NCBI RefSeq assembly: GCF_029868855.1
Contig: NZ_JARWOV010000231.1
Location: forward strand, 28,082-92,081
DNA from: Nocardia carnea
GTDB lineage: Bacteria > Actinomycetota > Actinomycetes > Mycobacteriales > Mycobacteriaceae
Length of the DNA: 64,000 bases
Direction: 5' to 3'
A program made the translations under genes and the position numbers. This document shows, one piece after another, positions 26,314 to 35,985 of this stretch. Under the pieces are notes generated by a model. The model was not told the DNA's origin, did no database searches, and was given only the letters and a program-made list of their open reading frames with translations. Position 1 is the first letter of the stretch, and every line of letters begins with the position of its first letter.

Positions 26314-27249
26314 ATGCGCGGCACATCACCGACCGAGCTCTGGCCCGCCCTGCGCGTGGACGAATGGGCCGATACCCGCGACACACTGCATATGTGGACC
26401 CAGATCGTCGGCAAACTCCGCCTGGCCCGAGCCCCGATGGTCAATCACTGGTGGCACGTTCCCCTCTATGTCTCCGCACGCGGGTTGACCACCTCCGCCA
26501 TCCCCGACGCGCACGGGGTGTTCGATATCGAATTCGACTTCATCGATCACGAACTGCACATCCGCACGAGCACCGGCGCCCGGCACCGGATCAATCTGGA
26601 ACCCAAATCCGTGGCCGCGTTCTACGCCGAGGTCATGGCCGCCCTGCACGCACTGGGTATCGATATCACCATCCTCGCCAGGCCGGTCGAGGTCGAACCC
26701 GCGATCCCGTTCGCCGAGGACACCACGCACGCAACCTACGACCGGGACCACGCGTACGCCTTCTGGCGTCAGCTCCTGGCCGCCGACCGCGTCCTGAACC
26801 GGTTCCGCGAGTCGTTCGTCGGCAAGGCCAGTCCTGTGCATTTCTTCTGGGGTGCGATGGACCTGGCCTATACCCGCTTCTCCGGGCGCCCCGCGCCACC
26901 CCATCCCGGCGGCGCTCCGAACTGCGCCGACTGGGTCATGGTCGAAGGCTATTCCCACGAACTGGCCAGTACCGGTTTCTGGCCCGGCGGCTCGGCCGAA
27001 GGCAGTTTCTACGCCTATGCCTACCCCGAGCCCGACGGTTACGCGGAGACACCGATCCGGCCGGAAGCGGGCTATTACGATCCCGCGGTCCACGAGTTCC
27101 TGCTTCCGTACGAGGCCGCACGCACCGCCGACGACCCGGAAGCCACCGTGCTGGAGTTCCTCCGATCCACCTACGAAGCCGCCGCCGACGCCGGCTGGGA
27201 CCGCGAACTCCTGGAACTTCCCGCCACCCGCCGCACGACTAACCACTGA
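26314..27249 (+). CDS. DUF5996 family protein
   Basis: 311 aa soluble protein, recognised by WPALRVDEWADTRDTLHMWTQ near the start, the central NHWWHVPLYVSARGL and the later HFFWGAMDLAYTRFSGR with PPHPGG. DUF5996 is common in actinobacteria and cyanobacteria and has no known activity. The ATG at 26314 follows AAGGGAGAGG; a longer frame reaching back to 25987 overlaps the DUF2267 gene and is rejected. Confidence 0.9.
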   Translation: MRGTSPTELWPALRVDEWADTRDTLHMWTQIVGKLRLARAPMVNHWWHVPLYVSARGLTTSAIPDAHGVFDIEFDFIDHELHIRTSTGARHRINLEPKSVAAFYAEVMAALHALGIDITILARPVEVEPAIPFAEDTTHATYDRDHAYAFWRQLLAADRVLNRFRESFVGKASPVHFFWGAMDLAYTRFSGRPAPPHPGGAPNCADWVMVEGYSHELASTGFWPGGSAEGSFYAYAYPEPDGYAETPIRPEAGYYDPAVHEFLLPYEAARTADDPEATVLEFLRSTYEAAADAGWDRELLELPATRRTTNH

Positions 27250-27260
27250 GTGCGCAACGG

Positions 27261-29597
27261 TCAGAAGAGTCGCAGATTTCCGATGTAGACCTTCCCGCCG
27301 ATCGATACCGGCGTGTACTCGCTGGTGATCTCCCAAACCTGATCGGTGGCGTTCCACACTTCCAGTGAGTAACCCGCGCGGGTGGTTTCGGTGGCGACGG
27401 CGATCTGTTTGCCGTCGGTGCCGAGTGGGGTGCCTTCCGGTACATAGCCGGGGATCACGTATTCACCGGTGTAGGCGTCGACCACCCGCCCCGAATCCGA
27501 GGTGCTGATCAATGTGCCGATACCGCGCAGCAGCAGTTCGGAACTGTCCTCGGTGCCGTAGGATTCGTTCTCCCACAGCACGGTCCCGGTGCGCGGGCTG
27601 ATTCCCGCATAGGTCGTTTTGTCCCCGTCGATTCGTATCACGGTCGGTACCGAGGTCTCGGCCGGGGTCTCTTCGGACGCAGTCGGCCGATGCCGGCTCG
27701 GGAGCCATCCGCCGGCGATCTCCGCGGTCTGCGCGCCGGTGCGGTCGTAGATCCTGGTCGCGGATCCGCGCTCGGCGACCACGAATCCGTCGACGAAGAC
27801 GTTCCACTGGTCATCACCGATCTGCTCGACCGAATCGCGTCGGAACACCTCTTTCCCGTCTTCGAGCCGGATCACCCGGAATTCCCATTTCGACAGTGGT
27901 TGCGCCGGGGCCGGTGCGGACTTGATCACCGCCAGCCGGGCCGCACCGAAAACGTCGATCCAGTGATGGGGTTGGGTCGACGGCCGGGAATCGGGCCAGC
28001 TGATCGCCGGGAGCTCCCCGCCGTCGGCGCCGATCGAACGCAGCATCGGCGGCCAGCCGTCGGTGTTGTCCACGAACACGAACCGCGCGCCGGCGGCGGT
28101 CAGGCTGAAAACATGTTCTCTCGAAGTAACAGTGGTGATGATCCGGCCGGCGGCGAGATCGATGATCACGACCGCATCATCCGGCACCGACGCACCCTGC
28201 AGTTTGCAAGCGGCGGCCGAACGGCTGTCGTTGACGACGCAGCGATCCAGGTTTCGCTGAGCCGTGTCCACCGGAATCGGCGCGGTACCGTCCCGGAGCC
28301 GGCCGGTGTTCGCATCGACGATATCGAGGTAGTCGATGGTATTTCCCTCGGCCGGACGCACTTCACGGTTGACGAGGACGATCTCGGAGTCGCCGCCGAG
28401 CGCTTCCGTGTCCTGGGTCTCGGAGCCGGGCGGCCCGGGGGTTTCCTGCAGCGTCCAGACCGGGCTGTCCGGCCGTGTGTCCAGCGCCGGCAGAATCGGC
28501 GTCACGGGACGGCGCGGCAATTGCGCGGCTTCTCCCGCGACAGCGTTCTGCCGAAATGCCCACGCCCCGAGCACACCGGCGACAACCAGGACGAGCACGG
28601 TAGCCAGCGCGCCGATGAGCAGCGCGCTCCGGCGGCGAGCCGGACGAGGTCCCGGGCTCGCCGGGCCCGGCGGCATCGGCGGAACTCGGTGATGCGGTTC
28701 GCTGCCTCCCGGTGCCGGATTGACAACTGTTTCCGCGTAGTGGCCGGACAGAGCTTGCGGTGGACGCACCGCAAGCGCCTGGGCGAGGGCGGCCGCGAAA
28801 TCCCGGCTGCTGGGAAAGCGCTGTTCCGGGGTCTTCGCCATCCCCCGTGCCAATACCGAATCCACGTACGGCGAGAGATCGGTCCGCCACTGTCGCACAC
28901 TCGGTACCGGCTGCTGTGCGTGAGCCATGATCACCGCGACCGGATTGGTTCCGGTGAACGGCTGCGTGCCCGTGAGCAGATGAAATGCGGTAGCGGCCAG
29001 CGCATACTGGTCGGAGCGCGGACCCACCGGTAGCCCCTGCATCTGCTCCGGCGAGGCGTAGGCGACAGTACCGACGGTCAAACCGGTACCGGTGAGATCC
29101 GAGGTCTCCGGCCCCATCCGGGCGATCCCGAAATCGGTCAGCAGGTAGTGCCCCGTCCGGGCGAGCAAGATATTGGCGGGTTTCACATCCCGGTGAACCA
29201 ACCCGCGCGCACCCGCGTAGTCGAGCGCATCGGCCACCTCCGCGACAGCCCGCACCACATCGGCAACCGGCAGCCCGGCCGGCGCGGACCGCAGTAACGC
29301 CGATACATCGACACCGTCGATCAGCTGCAATGCGATCCAGAGCCGCCCGTCGAACTCGCCACGGTCGTGCACGCTGACGATGCCGGGATGCGATAACGAC
29401 GCCGCGAGATCGGCTTCCCGCTCGAAACGACGCCGGTACGAATCGTCACGCGTGAGCGGCGCGGCCAGTACCTTCACCGCATCCGAACGAGGCAGCCGCG
29501 GATGCCGGGCCGCATACACCTCTCCCATACCACCGGCGCCGAGCAGACGTTCGATGATGTAACCGGCAAACACCGAGCCGGGCGTCAATGCAGCCAA
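27261..29597 (-). CDS. Receptor Ser/Thr protein kinase (PknB-type) with propeller-like sensor
   Basis: About 778 aa. Kinase domain at about residues 5-270: glycine loop LGAGGMGEVY, catalytic Lys in DAVKVL, HRDVKPANILL, DFGIAR and a TVGTVAYASPEQ activation segment. A Pro-rich linker and one transmembrane helix (about 335-360) lead to a large outer domain with repeated WD-like or PQQ-like beta strands (VLWENESYG, LEVWNATDQVWEIT). It should sense an envelope signal and phosphorylate cytosolic proteins. Start TTG at 29597 is chosen because GGGAGG lies 9 bases upstream; the ATG-type frame to 29642 lacks this. It faces the DUF5996 gene. Confidence 0.9.
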   Translation of the reverse strand: MAALTPGSVFAGYIIERLLGAGGMGEVYAARHPRLPRSDAVKVLAAPLTRDDSYRRRFEREADLAASLSHPGIVSVHDRGEFDGRLWIALQLIDGVDVSALLRSAPAGLPVADVVRAVAEVADALDYAGARGLVHRDVKPANILLARTGHYLLTDFGIARMGPETSDLTGTGLTVGTVAYASPEQMQGLPVGPRSDQYALAATAFHLLTGTQPFTGTNPVAVIMAHAQQPVPSVRQWRTDLSPYVDSVLARGMAKTPEQRFPSSRDFAAALAQALAVRPPQALSGHYAETVVNPAPGGSEPHHRVPPMPPGPASPGPRPARRRSALLIGALATVLVLVVAGVLGAWAFRQNAVAGEAAQLPRRPVTPILPALDTRPDSPVWTLQETPGPPGSETQDTEALGGDSEIVLVNREVRPAEGNTIDYLDIVDANTGRLRDGTAPIPVDTAQRNLDRCVVNDSRSAAACKLQGASVPDDAVVIIDLAAGRIITTVTSREHVFSLTAAGARFVFVDNTDGWPPMLRSIGADGGELPAISWPDSRPSTQPHHWIDVFGAARLAVIKSAPAPAQPLSKWEFRVIRLEDGKEVFRRDSVEQIGDDQWNVFVDGFVVAERGSATRIYDRTGAQTAEIAGGWLPSRHRPTASEETPAETSVPTVIRIDGDKTTYAGISPRTGTVLWENESYGTEDSSELLLRGIGTLISTSDSGRVVDAYTGEYVIPGYVPEGTPLGTDGKQIAVATETTRAGYSLEVWNATDQVWEITSEYTPVSIGGKVYIGNLRLF

Positions 29598-29717
29598 CGT
29601 CCGATACCTCCCATACACGCCGGTGCGATGATCACACCGCATCCCGAACCCACAGGCAAACTCGCGGTCCGGAAGTCCGGCGGCCTTCCGATTCGAGACC
29701 TGGGGCAGGCAAGCTGC

Positions 29718-30695
29718 TCACCCTGTCGAGGGCCGGACGGATACGGTTGCCCGGCGCTCGCGGATCTGGCCGGGAGTGCTGCCGAACCGCCGGTGGAACG
29801 CCTTGGTGAAACTGCTGACCGAGTCGAAGCCCAAGCCGGTCGCTATATCGGTGATGCTGCGCTGCCGGTAGGCGGGATTTCGGAGGCGATCGCGCGCCAA
29901 TCGCAGACGTTCTTCCCGGATCACCTCGCTGGGGGTGGCACCGCCTGCCCGAAACGCCAGTTGGATCTGGCGTACCGACCAGCCCAGCGCACCGGCTGTA
30001 CGTGCAACGGTGAGGTCTGGATCGCCGGCATGGCTGTGTATATACCGCCGGGCGGCAGATTCCACCTGGGCCAGCCGGGTTGCCGGGCTCCCTGGATCGC
30101 CGAGAATCTGCATGCAGAGCAGGTCGACGAGCTGCTCTGCGACCGTGTCGAATTCTCGATCCGTGAGTGTGGCGGCTTCGGCGTACAGACTGCCGATGAT
30201 TCCGGCCGCCACCCGTCCGATGCCGGTCGTGAGATCCAGCGGCCGGGCGGTTGGTGAGACGCGGTTGAGACGGTGCCGTATCTCCTGCCACGGAATGGTG
30301 ATGATGAGCGCGCGTGTGCCGGCCGGCAAGGACAGCGAGAAGGGCTGGTCGATAGGCACCAGAACCGTCGACCCGGGCGCAAGGTTGCTCTGCTCGTCGA
30401 CGGAGCCGATGGTCATGGGCCGGGTGAACGGGACGATCAGCCGATAGTCGTCATCCGGGTCGGCACGGATATGCTTCGGGCTGCGGATGTAGGTGACAGC
30501 GTCCGAGCACCAGCCGACCAGCTGGAAGTCGCCGGTGCGCCGCAGCCGTATATGCCCCCGGAAATCGGTACGGTCGGAGAAGTCGTAGCCCAACCGACAT
30601 TGATTCGCATCGACCAGCTGGGTCCAGTAGTCAGCCCGCTCGTGATAGTCCACCACTCTGGTCGTGACCGCCTCCGCAGCACCCGCCGGCTTCAT
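29718..30695 (-). CDS. AraC-family transcriptional regulator
   Basis: About 325 aa. N-terminal AraC_binding_2-like domain with RLIVPFTRPM and LVPIDQPFSLSL, and a C-terminal double helix-turn-helix (about residues 220-320) containing VRQIQLAFRAGG and the classic ITDIATGLGFDSVSSFTKAFHRRFGSTP-like AraC signature. The start MKPAGAAEAV at 30695 has GGAGA upstream; a frame to 30776 is longer. No catabolic or resistance operon lies directly beside it; the divergent secreted-protein gene at 30914 is a possible target. Confidence 0.9.
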   Translation of the reverse strand: MKPAGAAEAVTTRVVDYHERADYWTQLVDANQCRLGYDFSDRTDFRGHIRLRRTGDFQLVGWCSDAVTYIRSPKHIRADPDDDYRLIVPFTRPMTIGSVDEQSNLAPGSTVLVPIDQPFSLSLPAGTRALIITIPWQEIRHRLNRVSPTARPLDLTTGIGRVAAGIIGSLYAEAATLTDREFDTVAEQLVDLLCMQILGDPGSPATRLAQVESAARRYIHSHAGDPDLTVARTAGALGWSVRQIQLAFRAGGATPSEVIREERLRLARDRLRNPAYRQRSITDIATGLGFDSVSSFTKAFHRRFGSTPGQIRERRATVSVRPSTG

Positions 30696-30913
30696 CAGCA
30701 CGTCTCCTAACTCCACGATCGTCGGTCCGGCCGTAGGCCCGGCCGAGGCCGGCTGGGACGGCTCCCACCGCGGCATGGCCTGCCAACCCCTGACTCACAA
30801 CTGCGGCAGCGAACCATCCGGACAGGATTCTCGGAAGTAGTTGTCACAGTTGCCGATACACCTGCATCTACCGGAGACCATGACCCGGTGACACCTAACG
30901 AAAGGGAATGAAT

Positions 30914-31222
30914 ATGAAAAAGTCGAGCAGGCTGCTCGTCGGGGCGGGAATCGCATTTGCCGCACTCGGGCTCACCCCTGTCACCGCCTCCGCCGAACGG
31001 GGCGTGAGTGGCTGTTTCTCGTACTCGTACGAGCCCGGCATCACGACAACGACCGTCTATTACCACAACCGCTGCGATGTCGGTCGGGATGTCACAATAA
31101 GGCTCGAGAACTACGGATCGTGCGACGACGGCGGCTTCAAGATCCATGTCGACGCCGACGCAAAAGGCAAGAAGGTCGTCGAATGCGGCGATGTAGTGGA
31201 AGTGTACGGCGAGGAGTATTGA
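30914..31222 (+). CDS. Small secreted protein, Cys-containing
   Basis: 102 aa. Signal peptide MKKSSRLLVGAGIAFAALG with cleavage near TASA-ER. The mature part of about 75 residues has four cysteines, enough for two disulfides, and is unlike a known domain to me; it is similar in style to small actinobacterial exported proteins. AAAGGGA lies 6 bases before the ATG at 30914; an ATG two codons earlier sits too close to it. Function unknown. Confidence 0.75.
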   Translation: MKKSSRLLVGAGIAFAALGLTPVTASAERGVSGCFSYSYEPGITTTTVYYHNRCDVGRDVTIRLENYGSCDDGGFKIHVDADAKGKKVVECGDVVEVYGEEY

Positions 31223-31389
31223 TCCGCCTCGAGGGCAGGTGTTTTGCGGCGGTGCGAACCATTGTGTAAGACTCCGAATTCGGGAGATCCGGTTCAGATA
31301 CCGATCCGAAGCGAAGCTCCCTCAGGATACGGCGTATCCGAAATCGACTCACATCGGATAGTGGATCCGGTGGCAACAGATAAGGAAAC

Positions 31390-31752
31390 ATGTTCTCAGC
31401 AGTTCGAGCGTCGACAGTCCTGGCGGCGGGTGCGCTGGCCACCCTCGCTCTCGCACCGGCGGCGCAGGCATATCCGGTCGGCCCCTGGGGTATCGAGGGT
31501 CCGTGTCAGGGCAGAACTCCGGCCGAATGCCAATACGTACCGTCGCCCGACGGTATCGAGTGGAAGTTGTATTCAGAGGCCTCACTCAGTACCGGGCAGG
31601 CGCTCCAAACAAATGTTTACGATAAGACCGGCGCCATAGCCTGCATCAACAACATCGGTGCCCCACCCACTTTCAAAATGTGTCCCCAGATTGCGGCACT
31701 GATCCGCGCACTGCCACCACTACGTATCGGCCCCTCGACCGGCAGCAGCTGA
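31390..31752 (+). CDS. Small secreted protein
   Basis: 120 aa. Signal peptide MFSAVRASTVLAAGALATLALAP-like, cleavage predicted after AQA. Mature part of about 90 residues with four cysteines (EGPCQG, AECQY, AIACIN, KMCPQ). Not recognised. It is the second small secreted gene in a row on this strand. Confidence 0.75.
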   Translation: MFSAVRASTVLAAGALATLALAPAAQAYPVGPWGIEGPCQGRTPAECQYVPSPDGIEWKLYSEASLSTGQALQTNVYDKTGAIACINNIGAPPTFKMCPQIAALIRALPPLRIGPSTGSS

Positions 31753-31904
31753 TCCCCGTACGCGCCGAGCGCTCAGATGTTCCGCTCCGGACAGGCCGAT
31801 CAGGATTTCGACGGTTCGCGAGGTGCTCACGGTCCGTGGAATCAGGCGTCCCTCATCCCGGCGAAGTCGCCGTCGGGTCTCACCGAGATGGAACGGCTGT
31901 GGTG

Positions 31905-32327
31905 TCAGTCGGCGCGGCGGCGGGAGCGGGCCAGTGTGCGCCGGCCGAGGGTTGTGCTGATCAGTCCCAGCGCCACCGCGATGACGGCGGCCACTATCCC
32001 GTTGCCGGTGCCGGGCCCGCCGTCTGCGGTGGCAGTGAACAGCCCTCCGAGAATTACGGCGGCCGGTCCGGCCACCAGCGCCACAACAGCGGCTACTGCT
32101 CCGGTGTTCGCGCTGAGGCGCCCGCCTGCGCGGGTCAGCGCCAGCGCGCCGCTGATCATGCCGATCAGTCCCACCAGGGCCGCTGCGGTCGGACCCAGCC
32201 GACCCGATGTCATGCCGGTGACGGCGGCGCTCTGCTGGACCGAAGCATGCGCGGCCGCCGGTAGGACGACCGTGATAACGACAGACAGGGCGGCTGCCAT
32301 GGTGGTGAGCAGGTGACGGCTGGGCAT
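31905..32327 (-). CDS. DUF6223 family membrane protein
   Basis: 140 aa with four hydrophobic segments. Repeats of the type VGLIGMISGALAL and ADGGPGTGNGIV, together with the C-terminal LGRRTLARSRR, fit DUF6223, an actinobacterial family without known function. The ATG at 32327 has GAGGAGC at a good distance. It is divergent from the histidine kinase gene at 32544 with about 215 bases between, which makes it a plausible target of that two-component system. Confidence 0.75.
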   Translation of the reverse strand: MPSRHLLTTMAAALSVVITVVLPAAAHASVQQSAAVTGMTSGRLGPTAAALVGLIGMISGALALTRAGGRLSANTGAVAAVVALVAGPAAVILGGLFTATADGGPGTGNGIVAAVIAVALGLISTTLGRRTLARSRRRAD

Positions 32328-32543
32328 GGTGTGCTCCTCGGTGGTGTCGAGTCGGTCCGTCCGATCATGCGCGGCGATCCCGCCTCCGGACATCCTGTGG
32401 ACGTGGGCAATCCGTGCTGCCACCGATGCGGTAGCCGACCGTCTGGACGGCGCAGCAGACCTGCGGATGTACTGCAGGGGCGGTAGGCGTGGCTCATCCC
32501 CGTGCGGGATTCACCCCTGCGGGAATCCGGTTAGGGTGCTCGT

Positions 32544-33650
32544 ATGGGCCGGACAGCGATCAGCGACTGGGCGATCGCAGTCGGAGTGGCGGCAGTCCTG
32601 GTGGTTGCCGGGCTCTCCGCGCAGCCCACTGTCACAACGCTCGAGCCATGGGGTTACCTACTGCTCGCAGCCGGCGGCTCGGCGTTGGCCGCGCGCCGCC
32701 GGGCCCCGCTGACAGTCTTGGTCGTGACCGGGCTCTGCGCACTGGGCTACCAGGCCGCCGGTTTCGATGTGCCGGCCGTCGCGTTCCTTGTCGCGGTGTA
32801 TACCGCAGTGCGGGCGGGCCATCGGGTCACCGCGGTGGCTGCGGCGGTGGCGCTGGTGGCCGCACTGCCGCTGGCGATCCTGGTGTCGGTGCACGATATC
32901 GGCGAGGCATTCACGCAAGCCCGCGGCGCACTCGAGCTGGCCTGGCTGATCGCGGCCGGGGCCGCAGGAGAAGCGTTACGGCAGGCCGAGCAGCGGGCCG
33001 ACGAGGCCGAACGCACCCGCGAAGAGACCGCGCGGCGACGCGCCGACGAAGAACGGCTACATATCGCCCGGGAACTGCACGATTCACTCACCCACCAGAT
33101 TTCGGTGATCAAGGTGCAATCCGAGGCCGCCGTCCATGTGGCCCGCAAACGCGGTGAGGACGTGCCGGACGCGCTGCTGGCGATCCGCGAGGCCGGCCGG
33201 GAAGCCGCCCGGGAACTCCGCGCGACCCTCGAGGCCCTGCGCGACGACGGCACGAGCCCACCACACGGCCTCACCGACGTCGAACAACTGGTACAGCGAG
33301 CCCGCGCGACCGGCCTGGCCACGACGCTGACGATCGAAGGCCGATACCGGAACCTGCCTGCCGCGGTGGACCGGACCGGTTACCGGATCGTGCAGGAATC
33401 GCTGACCAATATCGCCCGGCACGCCGCCGCCGAATCCGCCTGGGTTCGGATCGACTATCAGCCCGATGCACTGGTCATCCATGTCGATGACGACGGCAGG
33501 GCCGTCCCCGGCGCCGTACCGACGCCAGGCGTCGGTCTACTCGGGATGCGTGAACGGGTCACCGCCCTCGGTGGTCGCCTGTGGGCAGCGCCGCGCAGCG
33601 AAGGTGGTTTCCGCGTCCACGCCGAACTTCCGGTGGAGCACGCGTCATGA
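32544..33650 (+). CDS. Sensor histidine kinase (NarL/DesK type)
   Basis: 368 aa. Four or five N-terminal membrane helices, then a coiled region and HisKA_3 phospho-acceptor motif RELHDSLTHQI (His near residue 180), an N-box-like ESLTNIARHA and the ATPase motif GVGLLGMRERV. It pairs with the response regulator that overlaps its stop by 4 bases. The signal is unknown; with no large outer domain it may sense a membrane state. The mRNA may be nearly leaderless. Confidence 0.92.
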   Translation: MGRTAISDWAIAVGVAAVLVVAGLSAQPTVTTLEPWGYLLLAAGGSALAARRRAPLTVLVVTGLCALGYQAAGFDVPAVAFLVAVYTAVRAGHRVTAVAAAVALVAALPLAILVSVHDIGEAFTQARGALELAWLIAAGAAGEALRQAEQRADEAERTREETARRRADEERLHIARELHDSLTHQISVIKVQSEAAVHVARKRGEDVPDALLAIREAGREAARELRATLEALRDDGTSPPHGLTDVEQLVQRARATGLATTLTIEGRYRNLPAAVDRTGYRIVQESLTNIARHAAAESAWVRIDYQPDALVIHVDDDGRAVPGAVPTPGVGLLGMRERVTALGGRLWAAPRSEGGFRVHAELPVEHAS

Positions 33651-34312
33651 TCCGGGTCCTGCTGGTCGACGACCAACCGTTGATCCGCAGCGCGTTCCGC
33701 GCGCTGCTCGAACTCGAAGACGATATCGAGGTGGTCGGCGAGGCCGGGGACGGCGGCGAGGGCCTGACATTGATCCGCCGGCACCGGCCCGATATCGCGC
33801 TCGTCGACATCCAGATGCCGGGTGTCGACGGTATCGAGGCGACCCGGCGCATCGCCGCGGACCCCGAACTGGACGCGGTGCATGTAGTCGTCCTGACCAA
33901 CTACGGGTTGGACGAGTACGTCTTCGACGCGCTACGCGCCGGCGCTGCCGGATTCTTGGTCAAAGACATCCATCCGGAAGACTTCCTGCATTCCATCCGA
34001 GTGGCCGCACGCGGAGACGCGCTCCTCGCACCGTCCATAACCCGCAGACTGATCGACCGTTACGTGGCTCGGCCACCGCTGGACAGCAGTATCCGTTCCG
34101 GGCTGAAAGAGCTGACGAACCGAGAACGCGAGGCCGTGACCCTGGTCGCGCAGGGTCTGTCCAATGATCAGATCGCCCGGCACATGGTGATCAGCCCACT
34201 GACCGCCAAGACGCATATCAACAGGGCGATGACGAAATTGCATGCCCGCGACCGCGCCCAGCTCGTCGTCCTCGCCTATGAATCAGGCCTGGTGAACCCG
34301 CGTCGAGGTTGA
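33647..34312 (+). CDS. Response regulator, NarL/LuxR type
   Basis: 221 aa. Receiver domain with acidic pocket DD (LLVDDQ), phospho-acceptor Asp in ALVDIQMPG and Lys in FLVKDIHPED; LuxR-type helix-turn-helix at the C-terminus with LTNREREAVTLVAQGLSNDQIA and TAKTHINRAMTKL. ATGA overlap with the kinase stop. Regulon unknown; the divergent DUF6223 gene and the secreted gene at 34798 are the nearest candidates. Confidence 0.93.
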   Translation: MIRVLLVDDQPLIRSAFRALLELEDDIEVVGEAGDGGEGLTLIRRHRPDIALVDIQMPGVDGIEATRRIAADPELDAVHVVVLTNYGLDEYVFDALRAGAAGFLVKDIHPEDFLHSIRVAARGDALLAPSITRRLIDRYVARPPLDSSIRSGLKELTNREREAVTLVAQGLSNDQIARHMVISPLTAKTHINRAMTKLHARDRAQLVVLAYESGLVNPRRG

Positions 34313-34797
34313 TCGCCCCGCCCGCCCGCGGTAGTAGAGCATCAACGACTTCGCGTCACCAGCCGGCTGCTCGACCCGGGGCTCGGCCACGCTGCGACGA
34401 CCAGGCGATCGACTCGGCCGGCTGCGTCGACGCCAGGTTCCGCAGCTCCGGATAGGCGGGTGGGAGAGAGAATTCCGTGAACGGTAACTATACGAAAGCT
34501 GGCGATCGGCGAAATCAGATATACTCTCGGGTCCGGCCCATATTCCAGAGAATTGCGGGCGTATCGGTCCCGTGATGGACCCGCCGATGTGCGGCAAAGA
34601 CAACGTCCGACCATACGGACAATCTTTCCGAACTTAACTTTTCGGATCGAATATTTAATAGCAGATAATGGTATTTTCCAGCACCCGAGTTCGATGATTC
34701 CGACCACGGAAAGATTAGAACAGGCTATATTTTAAAAACCCATTCTGGGGATCCGACATCCAGTCGTACCGTTGCTCGACATTTCCTGGAGATAGCC
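34313..34797. other. Intergenic region with AT-rich stretch
   Basis: About 485 bases. From about 34620 to 34740 it is clearly lower in GC than its surroundings, with TTTAATAGCAG and TATATTTTAAAA runs that can serve as promoter or nucleoid-protein (Lsr2-like) sites for the secreted gene at 34798. No gene is supported. Confidence 0.55.
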
Positions 34798-35415
34798 ATG
34801 AGATCGACCTCGTCCCTGTTTCGTGCCGGCATTCTTGCTCCGGTGGCCGTTGCCACCGTCTTTTGTATGGCCGCACCGGCAAGCGCCAATCCCGTCAGCG
34901 TGAACTGGAGCTGCCGTGGCACAATCCTCGGTATCGGCCAAACCTCGACCATGACCACATCGGTCACCGGCACCGCGCCGGGCTCGGCGGCGTCGGGTTC
35001 CGCGGTGGCCATCACCATCACACCGGGTGCCTCGTCGGTTCCCGGTTCGGCTTCCGGCTTCACCGTGAACAACATCAGCAACCTGAAGATGACCATTCCG
35101 ACTCCGGCGAATTCGACATTGGTCTCGGCTACCGCCTCCGGGGGTACCGTGGCCGGCACCGTCTCCACGTCGGGTGGGAACGTCGTTCTGACCGTACCGG
35201 GTCCGATTGCCGGCGGCACCAGCTTCACCCCGCCCGCGGTGACCGTCAACGTCACCGCAGGCGCCGCCGGAACACCGATCACCAGTAAGTACGCGGGAAC
35301 CAGCTACACCAGTCCCGGCATGACCATGACGACCAACGTCGCATTGGTCGGCAATGTCGCGACCTCGTGCTTCCCGGACCCGTCCCCGACGCTCACCACT
35401 ACAACTGTCAGCTGA
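34798..35415 (+). CDS. Secreted Thr/Ser/Gly-rich protein
   Basis: 205 aa. Signal peptide with cleavage near AASANP (about residue 31). The mature part is a low-charge beta-type sequence rich in Thr, Ser, Gly, Ala and Val, with one early and one late Cys (NWSCRG, TSCFPD). It resembles secreted mycobacterial/nocardial proteins of unknown function. TGGAGA lies before the ATG at 34798. A hairpin terminator follows at 35478. Confidence 0.75.
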   Translation: MRSTSSLFRAGILAPVAVATVFCMAAPASANPVSVNWSCRGTILGIGQTSTMTTSVTGTAPGSAASGSAVAITITPGASSVPGSASGFTVNNISNLKMTIPTPANSTLVSATASGGTVAGTVSTSGGNVVLTVPGPIAGGTSFTPPAVTVNVTAGAAGTPITSKYAGTSYTSPGMTMTTNVALVGNVATSCFPDPSPTLTTTTVS

Positions 35416-35477
35416 GCCGGCGGACAGGCGCCACGGGTAGTACCGGTACCCGCGCCGGCGGCCTGTGGTGGACACGA

Positions 35478-35509
35478 CTGGGCCGGGTCGTCCCGGCAGC
35501 CCGGCCCAG
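35478..35509 (+). terminator. Hairpin terminator after secreted-protein gene
   Basis: CTGGGCCGGG (35478-35487) pairs perfectly with CCCGGCCCAG (35500-35509), then TTCTT. Sits 63 bases after the stop. Confidence 0.7.
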
Positions 35510-35985
35510 TTCTTCCCCGGCCGCACCCGGCGCGACCCCGGTCCTGCCAGAAAGTGCCCGCGCCGAGTTCGATGTCGCGGCAGCCACTTCGGCCGAATAT
35601 CGAGAAGCGCAGCATCGCATCGGCTGCCGTGTCGTACAGTGCATATCCGACACAGCCACGGTCGCTTCGACGGCCGGAGCGGTGCCCGCTTTCGTGATGA
35701 CCGCCAGCCGCAGTTCGGGCTGCCGGCCAATCGATTGACAGGAGCCCACATGTCCGCTGCAAGCGCCCGGCGGCGTTCCCTCCCGCACGCAGGGAAAGCG
35801 AGGGCAGGCACTCGTGATCACCAGGCCGTCCTCGATCCGCGCTGCACCACCGCGCCCTGTGGCATTCATCGGGTCCACCGATCTCCCTGACTCCCCGGAC
35901 GGAATCGGGCGCTGGGGTATCGGGCGCCCTGATCGGTGATTTCTGCTGAGTGGTTCCATATTTCAAGTGATCGAGGGGAAGGCCT
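35510..35985. other. Intergenic region
   Basis: About 475 bases between the terminator and the MarR gene. A long minus-strand frame exists but has no start signal or recognisable domain and is judged chance. GGGGAAGG just before 35986 is the ribosome site of the MarR gene. Confidence 0.5.

Noticed and set aside
35408..35959. Minus-strand frame of 183 codons between secreted gene and MarR gene
   Set aside because: No ribosome site, no domain, overlaps the terminator region; composition as expected by chance.
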